Shown here: positions 1 to 5,811 of the stretch, one piece after another
How the letters are laid out: every line of letters begins with the position of its first letter
Position numbering within the stretch: position 1 is the first letter of the stretch
Source: Dehalococcoidia bacterium
GTDB taxonomy: Bacteria > Chloroflexota > Dehalococcoidia > UBA6926
Assembly: GCA_030754805.1 (NCBI GenBank)
Contig: JASLZO010000073.1
Coordinates: 244-6,318, forward strand
Length of the DNA: 6,075 bases
Direction: 5' to 3'
Translations under genes and position numbers: made by a program
Notes under the pieces: generated by a model
Database searches by the model: none
What the model saw: the letters and a program-made list of their open reading frames with translations, nothing else
Told to the model about the DNA's origin: nothing

Positions 1-1710
1 GGCGATAGCAAGCGCCAGCGAGGCGTACGTGCCGGCGTACAAAGCGATTCGTCCGGCGCCTTCGGGATCCGCCAGCAGGACGAAGATCGAGATGACTGTC
101 GCGACCCCGAGGAGGTGGAAGCGCCAGGGTGGGACTGTTCGACCTGCGAGCAATCCAACCCCCGCAACCGCCAGAGAAAGTGGGAAGTACGCAAGGGAGA
201 GATCGCCCGCGTCTTCGCCGGGATTCGGGATGGTGAGGGCGATCGCGGGAACGCCGTTGAACACGAAGAAATATCCCACTGACACGGCGATTCCCGCCGC
301 GTACAGCAGCGCGGGCTCGACGACGTCGAAACCTGCCTTGTGCATGCCTGTCGGGGCGGTCTCAGTTCCGTCATCCTGCGAGAGTTCCCGACGGATCTGG
401 TCCCTCCAGCCATGCTGCCACGCAGCCACGAGGTATGTCGCGGTGGCGGTGAACAGCGCGGATGCTCCCAACAAGGGACGCTGCGAATAGGGTTCGATAA
501 ACGACAGTCCGGCAAGCGTTGCGGCGCTCAGGCCGATCGGCCAGAGCAACGGGCGGCCGGGCCAAGCCGCCAGCTGCGGGGCGTGCCACGCCGTACCGTA
601 CGCGAGACCCAGAACCGCAAGCACGACTCCGAATACGGCGGCATCGGTCACACCCAAGGCATGGACAATAGAGAGCACCGTCGCGCCGGCGAGGATCCCG
701 GCGATCAGTTGAGTGACTCTGACTCGCTGGCCACCAACGACATAAAAACCCATCGCTAACGCCAACGAGACCGGCAGCGCCCAGTGGTTAACAAAGCCGT
801 GGTCCCCGATCCCGTGGATCGCGACCGAAAAAAGGGCTGCCGTCGGGACGAGCACATGGGAGAACAGGGACGCCGTTCCGGAAAACGCCACCCTCACGGT
901 ATTCGTTTCGCTCAACCACGGTGCCGCCGCCAAGCCAAGGCCAAGCGCGATGTAGAACGGCGGCGACCACTCTGCGGGGACTCCGAGGATGAACAGGCCG
1001 GCAGTCCACGCGCTGACGAGTGACCCAGCCGCCAACCACGCATACAAACGCCCTAGGCCAATTCGCGCGAAAAAGCCGTAGAACATCGTCGAATATGCGG
1101 AACCTCCCAACCAGATCACGCTGCCGAGGTCCAAGGCAGGTCGATCCTCGACGAGCGCGTTCAAAAAGAGGTAAGCCGAAAGGAAGTTCACCGGCGTGAG
1201 CAGAGCCCCGACGAGGAGATAGGTATTGCCCGCTAGCGCCACGCGTGGCAGTCGGCGAAAAAACCATCCAGCAACGAGGAACGCCAACGTGAGCGGGAAC
1301 AGAGCGAATATGTTCAAGGCAATGAGCCCGGCTATCACCACCAGGAATGCGCCCATGTAGAGGAGGAGATTCGGGGCTTGCTCCCCAAACCAAACGCTCA
1401 TTTGGGTGTCAGGCTCGTTGGGTTGGACTTCCTCCGCAATCGTCATAGATGGCGCTGGTACGGAGGATCGTGACGCCGCTAAAACATGGAGACGTTCCTC
1501 GTATCGGCCACGCAAGGCGTCATGAGTCCGTTGGTCAACGACCCCTTCCTCGCGCAGGGAAGTCAGCTCATTGAGTAGGAACGCCAAGTGTTCAACCGTT
1601 GGAGAGTTGGCCAGTTCCAGACGGGTCCCACATGCAAAACAGAAGGCCGATTCGGGAGTGTTACCGACGCCGCAGGAGGCGCAGAAAAGGGCTGGTTCGG
1701 AGGATGCCAC
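1..1710 (-). CDS. Zinc-ribbon multi-pass membrane protein (partial, C-terminus beyond left edge)
   Basis: The frame is open without a stop for 570 codons and runs off the left edge. Residues 10-27 hold a zinc ribbon, C10-x2-C13-G and C24-x2-C27-G. Next comes a soluble segment of about 80 residues (helical HLAFLLNELTSLREEG from 41, RGRYEERL near 67-74, then a Pro/Glu-rich linker). From about residue 113 to the end there are at least 14 hydrophobic segments, beginning NLLLYMGAFLVVIAGLIAL, with a charged cytosolic-type loop near 433-462. The zinc ribbon, short helical segment and many membrane spans recall DUF2157-like and other zinc-ribbon membrane proteins, but I do not recognise a specific family. 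Substrate and role are unknown. The GTG start is forced: an in-frame TGA lies 11 codons upstream, no other start codon intervenes, and GGAGG sits 6 nt before it. The ATG 4 nt upstream is out of frame and soon terminates. Confidence 0.85.
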   Translation of the reverse strand, partial: MASSEPALFCASCGVGNTPESAFCFACGTRLELANSPTVEHLAFLLNELTSLREEGVVDQRTHDALRGRYEERLHVLAASRSSVPAPSMTIAEEVQPNEPDTQMSVWFGEQAPNLLLYMGAFLVVIAGLIALNIFALFPLTLAFLVAGWFFRRLPRVALAGNTYLLVGALLTPVNFLSAYLFLNALVEDRPALDLGSVIWLGGSAYSTMFYGFFARIGLGRLYAWLAAGSLVSAWTAGLFILGVPAEWSPPFYIALGLGLAAAPWLSETNTVRVAFSGTASLFSHVLVPTAALFSVAIHGIGDHGFVNHWALPVSLALAMGFYVVGGQRVRVTQLIAGILAGATVLSIVHALGVTDAAVFGVVLAVLGLAYGTAWHAPQLAAWPGRPLLWPIGLSAATLAGLSFIEPYSQRPLLGASALFTATATYLVAAWQHGWRDQIRRELSQDDGTETAPTGMHKAGFDVVEPALLYAAGIAVSVGYFFVFNGVPAIALTIPNPGEDAGDLSLAYFPLSLAVAGVGLLAGRTVPPWRFHLLGVATVISIFVLLADPEGAGRIALYAGTYASLALAIA

Positions 1711-2068
1711 GCATGACCTCCAGCTATCACAATCCTCCTTTCAGCGTAACAAGATTCCCACATTCTGGTGCCGTCGAGATCGGGTGGTTCGTTGAGGATT
1801 TCGAACCTGTTGTCCTAGTCAGCGTAAAGGTCGTGTCAGAGCGGCCTTGTCACGCGAATGCTCAAATTACCTGGGCATCCACGCGCATACGATTCCAGAC
1901 ATGGGAAAGGAGGCCGCTGGGCGGTTCGAAGAGCAAATCAACAATGCTGGCGCGGCCACTGGAACGTAATGCGATAATAAGAATTGTCAGCGAAAATGTA
2001 GCCAATCTGTTGCCATTTTGAGGTTTGAGGGAACTACCGAAAACGAAGGAATGGCTTGACGGCCGCGC
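1711..2068. other. Gene-free intergenic stretch before the tRNA
   Basis: This 358-base stretch holds the leader of the minus-strand membrane protein gene at its left end and the upstream region of the tRNA at its right end. I see no convincing coding frame, repeat or RNA. The part around 1965-2040 is more AT-rich than the rest. It contains TTGCCA at 2010-2015, a possible -35 element for the tRNA, but no good -10 partner. Frames that cross this stretch are antisense or out-of-frame readings of neighbours. Confidence 0.5.
1717..1721 (-). promoter_or_regulatory. Ribosome binding site for the zinc-ribbon membrane protein
   Basis: GGAGG on the minus strand lies 6 nt before the GTG at 1710 and decides that start. 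A second, stronger-looking AAAGGAGG lies upstream (1741 down to 1734). It has only a GTG 3 nt away, and that GTG opens a different frame ending at 1563 and lacking the zinc-ribbon peptide. Confidence 0.7.
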
Positions 2069-2145
2069 GCGCCCGTAGCTCAGTGGATTAGAGCATTGGT
2101 CTTCGGAACCAGGGGTCGCGGGTTCGAATCCTGCCGGGCGCGCCA
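2069..2145 (+). tRNA. tRNA-Arg (anticodon TCG, reads CGA)
   Basis: All cloverleaf arms are visible. The acceptor stem GCGCCCG (2069-2075) pairs fully with CGGGCGC (2135-2141). The D-stem GCTC/GAGC spans 2078-2094. The anticodon stem TTGGT/ACCAG encloses the loop CTTCGGA (2101-2107), with anticodon TCG at 2103-2105. The T-arm GCGGG-TTCGAAT-CCTGC spans 2118-2134. The discriminator is G2142 and the CCA end is encoded at 2143-2145. The length is 77 nt, normal for a class I tRNA. The small protein gene begins 52 nt downstream, so the two could share a transcript. Confidence 0.96.
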
Positions 2146-2197
2146 TCCATCTGAACGAGACCCACGACGACCCACCGCCGGCCACTAGGAGGTCCCA

Positions 2198-2503
2198 ATG
2201 CCCAACTTCGAGACGATACCGATAGACGTCGCCGCTGAACGCACCGTGGTGAATCAACGGCAGAAAATCATCCAGGAGTATGTCGCCTACATCCAACAAC
2301 TCCCCGAAGGGCAGGCGGCGAAACTCACCGCCGGCGAGGGCGAGACGCTCCCGATGATCCGCCGTCGCCTCGGTGAGGCCGCGCGCGCCGCGAACAAGGA
2401 CCTGGTCATCAAGCGCACTGGCGACGAACTCTACTTCTGGGTTCAGAAGAAGCCCCGCAAGCGCCGCCCCGGCACCCCGCGAAGGCTCCGCTCCCCTATC
2501 TGA
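2198..2503 (+). CDS. Small uncharacterised basic protein downstream of tRNA-Arg
   Basis: The product is a 101-residue soluble protein of no family I can name. The start is well supported: AGGAGG at 2187-2192 is 5 nt before the ATG. The N-terminal half looks helical (VVNQRQKIIQEYVAYIQQL, residues 17-35). A compact core follows with GQAAKLTAGEGETLPMIRRR (38-57), then RLGEAARAANKDLVIKR and DELYFWVQ. It ends in a very basic Lys/Arg/Pro-rich tail (84-101). The pattern of an RRRL helix followed by two short strands (LVIKR, LYFWV) could suit a small nucleic-acid-binding fold, but that is inference. There is no signal peptide, membrane segment or Cys motif. It converges on the VOC gene with 62 bases between the two stops. 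Confidence 0.8.
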   Translation: MPNFETIPIDVAAERTVVNQRQKIIQEYVAYIQQLPEGQAAKLTAGEGETLPMIRRRLGEAARAANKDLVIKRTGDELYFWVQKKPRKRRPGTPRRLRSPI

Positions 2504-2506
2504 TCC

Positions 2507-2523
2507 AGGCGAGGCCCTCGCCT
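2507..2523. terminator. GC-rich hairpin between convergent genes (possible terminator)
   Basis: AGGCGAG (2507-2513) and CTCGCCT (2517-2523) form a 7-bp stem with a 3-nt loop just past the stop of the small protein gene, in the convergent gap before the VOC gene. There is no T-run on either side, so it is not a canonical intrinsic terminator. Confidence 0.35.
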
Positions 2524-2565
2524 CCGCCGACTCAGAAAGGTTTGGTTCTCTGATCTGCCCTGCGG

Positions 2566-3009
2566 TCAGGACGGGATTCGCGTCCCCGGAACCCCTTCGA
2601 ACCCCGCCTGCGACAACTCGATGAATACCATTTTCGTGCTCAACGGGTGCACCCACGCGATGCTCACCGTGCCGTCCGAACGGATGACCGTTCCACCCTT
2701 CGATTCGATGTGCTTCAACGTCGCCTCCAGATCGTCGACCTCGATTGCAATCAGATAAACGCCCTCCCCCTTCGGGTTCTTCGCATTCTTTCGCTCCTCC
2801 ATCTGGCGGCCAATCGGCGTCTCAGGGTCCGCCGGCGTCATCACCTCGACGAACGGCCTCCCGTCAACCCCGAGCATCTGGGCACGAACTCCGTACTGGT
2901 TCGTGGTGATCTCATTCACCGGTTCCAGGTCGAACAGGTCTCTCCAGATCTGCAGCCCCTCGTCCAGATCGTCGACCATGACTCCCGCGTATCGGATATT
3001 CGTGATCAT
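2566..3009 (-). CDS. VOC (glyoxalase/epimerase-fold) family protein
   Basis: The product is a 147-residue two-module VOC-fold protein, close to methylmalonyl-CoA epimerase in length and layout. Module one begins IRYAGVMVDDLDEGLQIW (5-22), where VDDLDEGLQIWRDLFDLE is the usual beta-alpha entry, and includes FVEVMTP. Module two holds GVYLIAIEVDDLEATLKHI and the closing AWVHP...MVFIELSQ. The VHP-S segment and the final Glu match epimerase-type members. The two metal-ligand histidines do not: the first strand has Tyr where His is expected (IRYAG versus I-x-H-x-A), and the strand before VDDLEA has YL instead of HH. Activity is therefore uncertain. The start at 3009 is preferred over an in-frame ATG at 3075 because GAGGAGG lies 5 nt before it and homology begins there. 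It is divergent from the SDR gene. Confidence 0.87.
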   Translation of the reverse strand: MITNIRYAGVMVDDLDEGLQIWRDLFDLEPVNEITTNQYGVRAQMLGVDGRPFVEVMTPADPETPIGRQMEERKNAKNPKGEGVYLIAIEVDDLEATLKHIESKGGTVIRSDGTVSIAWVHPLSTKMVFIELSQAGFEGVPGTRIPS

Positions 3010-3014
3010 CGTTG

Positions 3015-3021
3015 CCTCCTC
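3015..3021 (-). promoter_or_regulatory. Ribosome binding site fixing the VOC protein start
   Basis: GAGGAGG on the minus strand lies 5 nt before the ATG at 3009. It selects this start rather than an in-frame ATG 22 codons upstream that has no comparable site. Confidence 0.75.
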
Positions 3022-3045
3022 GCCGTGTTTAACTCTTGCCATCGG

Positions 3046-3075
3046 AGTCTGGTGGCGGGTCTGCAACCGTGTCAA
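3046..3075 (-). promoter_or_regulatory. Candidate promoter for the VOC gene
   Basis: On the minus strand a perfect TTGACA (3075 down to 3070) is followed after 18 nt by CAGACT (3051 down to 3046), a 3-of-6 match to the -10 consensus. The position suits a short leader ahead of the ATG at 3009. The -10 is weak, so this is tentative. Confidence 0.3.
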
Positions 3076-3097
3076 ACAACCAGTGCCGAAGTACGCT
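3069..3097 (+). promoter_or_regulatory. Candidate promoter for the SDR gene
   Basis: GTGTCA (3069-3074) and TACGCT (3092-3097) are separated by 17 nt and would place a transcription start about 25-30 nt before the GTG at 3131. The match is 4 of 6 and 3 of 6 to the consensus. The -35 element occupies the same bases as the opposite-strand TTGACA, so the two divergent promoters would compete. Confidence 0.25.
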
Positions 3098-3120
3098 CTC
3101 GAAAGCGGAACAAGTCAACC

Positions 3121-3125
3121 GGAGG
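3121..3125 (+). promoter_or_regulatory. Ribosome binding site fixing the SDR GTG start
   Basis: GGAGG lies 5 nt before GTG 3131. It supports this start over the far longer in-frame extension that would run antisense through the VOC gene. Confidence 0.75.
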
Positions 3126-3130
3126 CCCTC

Positions 3131-3865
3131 GTGACCCTTGATCAGCGACACGTACTCGTGACGGGCGGTAGCCGCGGGATCGGCTTCGAAATCTGCAAGC
3201 GATTCCTGAGCGAGGGGGCCGAGGTTCTGGCCGTTTCCCGTGATGCGGAAAAGCTAGCAGCGGCGCACAGCTCGTTTCCGGATCTACAAGTGCTGTCCGG
3301 CGATATGTCGGTGGCGACCGACATCGATCGCGCCGTCTCCTGGGTCCGCGAACGGTGGGGACGCCTCGACATCCTGGTCAACAACGCGGGGATCCTTCCA
3401 GCCGGAGAGCGAGACCTCGTCGAGCAGGGCGACGAGGTATTCGACGAGGTGATTCACGTGAACCTCGCCGGCCCGAATCTCTGCACGAAGCGCTTCCTGC
3501 CGCTGCTCGAGGCTTCTAATGATCCCCGCATCGTCAACCTCGGTTCGACATCCGGAATCATGGCCCAGAGCCTCTCCGGAGTTTACGCCGTATCGAAGGC
3601 CGCGCTCCATGCGCTCACCATCGCCTGGTCGAACCAGCTCGCCGGTCACATCCCGGTCAACGCCATGTCGCCCGGATGGGTCCGCACGGATATGTCGCCG
3701 AACGCTCCCGGTGATCCGCATGACTCCGCCGCCACCGCGCTCTGGTTGGTCAACCAGCCCCGGACGCTCACCGGCCGTTTCATCCGGGACAATGCCGCCG
3801 TCGGATGGATGCCACTCGAGATCGTCGAGCAGGTCGCAGAGCAGAATCGCCAAGTCAACCGTTAG
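3131..3865 (+). CDS. Short-chain dehydrogenase/reductase (SDR), likely NADP-dependent
   Basis: The product is a 244-residue classical SDR, normal length, predicted cytosolic. The Rossmann cofactor motif TGGSRGIG is at 11-18. Arg15 and Arg37 (VSRDAEKL) are basic residues of the type that favour NADP(H). D58 fits the adenine-binding position, NNAG is at 84-87 and the helix alpha-4 Asn is N111. The catalytic Ser is S139, with Y152 and K156 in YAVSK. PGWVRTDM at 181-188 follows. The C-terminal part (WLVNQP...TGRFIRDN...W) resembles the carbonyl-reductase-like branch of classical SDRs rather than the FabG type ending in a DGG loop. All catalytic residues are present, so it should be active on an unidentified carbonyl or alcohol substrate. 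The GTG start follows GGAGG by 5 nt, directly before the Rossmann fold. It is divergent from the VOC gene. Confidence 0.93.
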   Translation: MTLDQRHVLVTGGSRGIGFEICKRFLSEGAEVLAVSRDAEKLAAAHSSFPDLQVLSGDMSVATDIDRAVSWVRERWGRLDILVNNAGILPAGERDLVEQGDEVFDEVIHVNLAGPNLCTKRFLPLLEASNDPRIVNLGSTSGIMAQSLSGVYAVSKAALHALTIAWSNQLAGHIPVNAMSPGWVRTDMSPNAPGDPHDSAATALWLVNQPRTLTGRFIRDNAAVGWMPLEIVEQVAEQNRQVNR

Positions 3866-4068
3866 GCGAGCCCTGGGTCATAGATGAAGATGGGACCGTT
3901 CGCGTCCTCGCCAAAGAATGATTCCTGTAATCGTGCGTGGCCGTATGTAGGTTCGGCGTTCGTTCGACCGACCAATACGAATATACGCATTAGCTTGTTT
4001 TCTTCGCGCCCATCTGGTTCGATACCCCGAGTCTCGAACTGTAGTCCCTGAAAAATCAGGAGAACCAC
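3862..4068 (-). CDS. Doubtful small open frame in the SDR-lipoprotein gap
   Basis: A 68-codon frame fills the gap between the SDR and the lipoprotein gene on the opposite strand. Its TAA (3862-3864) overlaps the SDR stop codon. The peptide looks protein-like, with RIFVLVGRTNAEPTYGHARL in the middle and GPIFIYDPGLA at the end. The GTG start lacks a ribosome binding site, the alternative ATG at codon 27 also lacks one, and third-position GC is lower than in the neighbours. It may be a small gene, the remnant of one, or chance. I do not recognise it. Confidence 0.22.
   Translation of the reverse strand: MVLLIFQGLQFETRGIEPDGREENKLMRIFVLVGRTNAEPTYGHARLQESFFGEDANGPIFIYDPGLA
4047..4060 (+). promoter_or_regulatory. 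Small hairpin overlapping the lipoprotein ribosome binding site
   Basis: CCTGA (4047-4051) and TCAGG (4056-4060) form a 5-bp stem with a 4-nt AAAA loop. The 3' arm contains the first bases of AGGAG (4058-4062), so part of the ribosome binding site could be masked. The stem is short, and a regulatory role is only a possibility. Confidence 0.25.
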
Positions 4069-4074
4069 TAACCG

Positions 4075-4797
4075 ATGAGAATGAGATCCACTCCGATATT
4101 CGCCCTCGCGCCGATCATGGCCCTGCTGATCTCAGTCGCTGCCTGCCAGGGAAACGCCGACGAGGTCGCCGACCTCGAGGAGGCAAACGTCGCGCTGACC
4201 TCTGAGAACACCGGGTTACAGGCAGTGAACACGGATATGCAGTCGCTTCTCACACGGCTCTCCTACAACACTTCATCCGGCGGCGGCGTAAACCTCAAGA
4301 TGATGCCTGATCCGACCACGGGCAAGGCCACCGTCGGCATGGAAGAGGTCTTCACCTTCGATCGAAACCACGCCATCTGCCGGGTCGACACCAACCCGGT
4401 CGCTTTCGTGATGCCCCCCTTCGCCATGGGTGATGTCACGATCGAGCCGAACCAGTTCTTCATGAGCATGGAGTCGACCTCGATCGAGAGCTACGAGGTG
4501 GCCACGCTTGAAAACGGTTCGCGCCAGGTCGTCATGCTTGGCGGACTCGACTGCAACACCGAGGTCGGCCAAGCTACGGTCACCTTCGGCGACCGAAACG
4601 AGTCCGAATACGCGACGTTCCGCGTCACAGCGACCGACGGTGGAGTCGGTGGAGGCGAAGCGAATGACAGCTTCGAATACACCGTCTTCTTCGACGAGGA
4701 AGAAGCCCCGCTGAACTACGCGATATTCGGCCCGGAGTTCACGTTCACCGGTGAAATGATCGCGGGCGAAGTGACGATCGTGGACCCTAACGGATAG
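4075..4797 (+). CDS. Putative secreted lipoprotein with N-terminal coiled coil
   Basis: The product is a 240-residue exported lipoprotein. The N-terminus has two Arg, a hydrophobic segment (8-22) and the lipobox V-A-A-C24, predicting lipidation at C24 and surface or membrane anchoring. Residues 28-62 (DEVADLEEANVALTSENTGL and onward) show spaced Leu/Val typical of a short coiled coil. A Gly-rich linker (68-71) follows, then an apparently beta-rich domain with alternating Thr/Val/Phe strands, a Gly loop (GGVGGGEA) and the closing FTFTGEMIAGEVTIVDPNG. It is acidic overall. Two Cys, in HAICRVD and LDCNTE, could form a disulfide. I do not recognise the domain. The start is ATG 4075; AGGAG (4058-4062) is 12 nt upstream, a long spacing. 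The TAG stop may be premature, because related-looking peptide continues in frame beyond it. Confidence 0.82.
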   Translation: MRMRSTPIFALAPIMALLISVAACQGNADEVADLEEANVALTSENTGLQAVNTDMQSLLTRLSYNTSSGGGVNLKMMPDPTTGKATVGMEEVFTFDRNHAICRVDTNPVAFVMPPFAMGDVTIEPNQFFMSMESTSIESYEVATLENGSRQVVMLGGLDCNTEVGQATVTFGDRNESEYATFRVTATDGGVGGGEANDSFEYTVFFDEEEAPLNYAIFGPEFTFTGEMIAGEVTIVDPNG

Positions 4798-5355
4798 CAC
4801 GACGCACTCGCGCTCGCCTTCGACTCGTGGGTCAAGGTGAACGACGACTAATGGGATTCTGATCTCCAACGGGATCCGCGTGTTCGGCACCGGCCTCCGA
4901 GACGGACACCAGAGCCTCCAGTCCGTCGAAACTTTCGACTTCACGGAATCCAAGACGTTCATCAAGAGGATGGCCGTCTGCGGAAAAGCTGGATAGGTAG
5001 ATAAGTACGCGACGTTCCGGCCCTTCCTCATCAGCGACTACACTCGGGAGGGCTACACCTCCACAAGTGTCGCCGGCGGCGGGTTCTTTACCACCGACCA
5101 CCAGTACCAGGAATCCACGGTGATCCCGGGGAAGACTTGTTCTACAAGCGCATCGTCGTAGATGTTGAGGGTATTTGTACCGCAGTCATGTCGACCATCG
5201 ACTAGGACACTGGAGCGAGCCAGCCTTTCATGGAAAATTTGGGCACGTACGAAGGCGCACGGAACGGGAGCATTGTGTTGATCTTCAACGATATCTACGG
5301 CGGGACCTACACTCACGTGGTTCTCGGCGAGGCGATCGTTCCTCGCACCAGATGA
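4798..5355 (+). pseudogene. Decayed gene following the lipoprotein (stops and frameshifts)
   Basis: Protein-like sequence continues for about 185 codons through three frames. Frame A, the lipoprotein's own frame, gives LALAFDSWVKVNDD and then meets TAA at 4849. Frame B takes over at 4847 with TNGILISNGIRVFGTGLRDG, then VETFDFTESKTFIKRMAVCG. It crosses TAG at 4994-4996, continues as DKYATFRPFLISDYT and GGGFFTTDHQYQES, and ends near 5115. Frame C continues with GDPGEDLFYKRIVVDVEG, crosses TAG at 5203-5205, and resumes with NLGTYEGARNGSIVLIF and GGTYTHVVLGEAIV to TGA at 5353. Two frameshifts and two internal stops make this a relic, unless the assembly has errors. It may be the lost C-terminal half of the lipoprotein or a separate relative; KYATFR here matches EYATFR in the lipoprotein. 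I do not recognise the family. Confidence 0.72.
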
Positions 5356-5403
5356 TCCGGCAACACCCTCCGTCCTCCGCCAACTCGAATAACGAACCCG
5401 CCG

Positions 5404-5763
5404 ATGCCAGATGCGGACGAAATCGTACGAGCAATAGCAGGGGCCCTCGACCGCGCCGCTGCCGGCGGCCGGCGCGGCCGTCGAGCAGTCTCACCGGTTG
5501 AGTGGGTCTCCAGGGACCATTGCCTTCACTGGAGTTGCCGCGTCCCGGTCCGGGTCGACCGGGTCTTCTGCCGGAGCCACCTGCTGGGCCTGCTCGATGG
5601 TACCGTCGACGAATGTCCGGGGTGCGCGCGCGCAAAAGAGAGTTGGAACGAGCTCTGCGCCGAGTGCACGACGGACCCTGCCGTCCGCGGTTCGACCAGT
5701 CGCCCAAGGGCCTGGTACCGCGTTGAGTACGAAGGCGGTGCCGACCAGGGTAATCACCAATAA
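5404..5763 (+). CDS. Small Cys/His-rich protein with two probable zinc sites
   Basis: The product is a 119-residue protein. A short helix (DEIVRAIAGALDRAAAG, 5-21) and an Arg-rich stretch (23-27) precede two metal-site patterns. The first is C40-x4-C45-x10-C56-x2-H59 and the second is C71-x2-C74-x10-C85-x2-C88 (CPGC...LCAEC), a classical four-Cys zinc ribbon. A Ser/Arg/Pro-rich linker and WYRVEYEGG close the protein. Such ribbons often bind nucleic acid or precede a nuclease domain, but no catalytic domain follows, so it may be a stand-alone or shortened form. Codon third positions are GC-rich, as in real genes here. The ATG lacks an obvious ribosome binding site. The frame is continuous with the last frame of the upstream relic after its TGA, so a different start is possible. 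The TAA stop lies within the terminator stem. Confidence 0.68.
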   Translation: MPDADEIVRAIAGALDRAAAGGRRGRRAVSPVEWVSRDHCLHWSCRVPVRVDRVFCRSHLLGLLDGTVDECPGCARAKESWNELCAECTTDPAVRGSTSRPRAWYRVEYEGGADQGNHQ

Positions 5764-5796
5764 AAGAGCCCCCGGCATCACGCAGGGGGCTCTTTT
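5762..5796. terminator. Bidirectional intrinsic terminator between convergent genes
   Basis: AAAAGAGCCCCC (5762-5773) and GGGGGCTCTTTT (5785-5796) form a perfect 12-bp stem with an 11-nt loop. The A-run and T-run at its ends make it a canonical terminator read from either strand. It ends the Cys/His-rich protein gene, whose stop codon (5761-5763) overlaps the stem, and the convergent MaoC-like gene whose stop is at 5812-5814. Confidence 0.93.
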
Positions 5797-5811
5797 CGTC
5801 CTGGTTGGTGG

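Noticed and set aside
1795..1815. Minus-strand GGTTCGAAATCCT resembling a tRNA T-arm, possibly a second tRNA or an attachment site
   Set aside because: The flanking bases do not form a 5-bp stem, no acceptor or anticodon arm is present, and the similarity to the real T-arm is too short.
1862..2656. 264-codon minus-strand frame including AGFEPATPGSEDQCSNPLSY
   Set aside because: It is antisense to the tRNA-Arg and to the small protein gene. The peptide with GFEPAT...CSNPLSYGR is the familiar false product of reading a tRNA backwards.
2903..3130. 76-codon N-terminal extension of the SDR frame
   Set aside because: It runs antisense through the VOC gene and has no fold-related sequence. The GTG at 3131 has a good ribosome binding site and directly precedes the Rossmann motif.
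4795..5205. Three TAG codons (4795, 4994, 5203) suggesting amber recoding or readthrough
   Set aside because: Two frameshifts are also needed to keep the peptide coherent, and one frame ends in TAA. Decay explains all of them more simply.
5285..5707. Arg-rich 140-codon minus-strand frame
   Set aside because: Its composition (Arg/Gly/Pro) is typical of an antisense shadow in GC-rich DNA, and it crosses the relic and the Cys/His-rich gene.
5491..5781. Minus-strand frame starting MMPGALLLVITLVGTAFVL, resembling a signal peptide
   Set aside because: Its start codon lies in the loop of the terminator and its leader would be the hairpin itself. The plus-strand frame has patterned Cys/His residues and ends at the terminator as expected.
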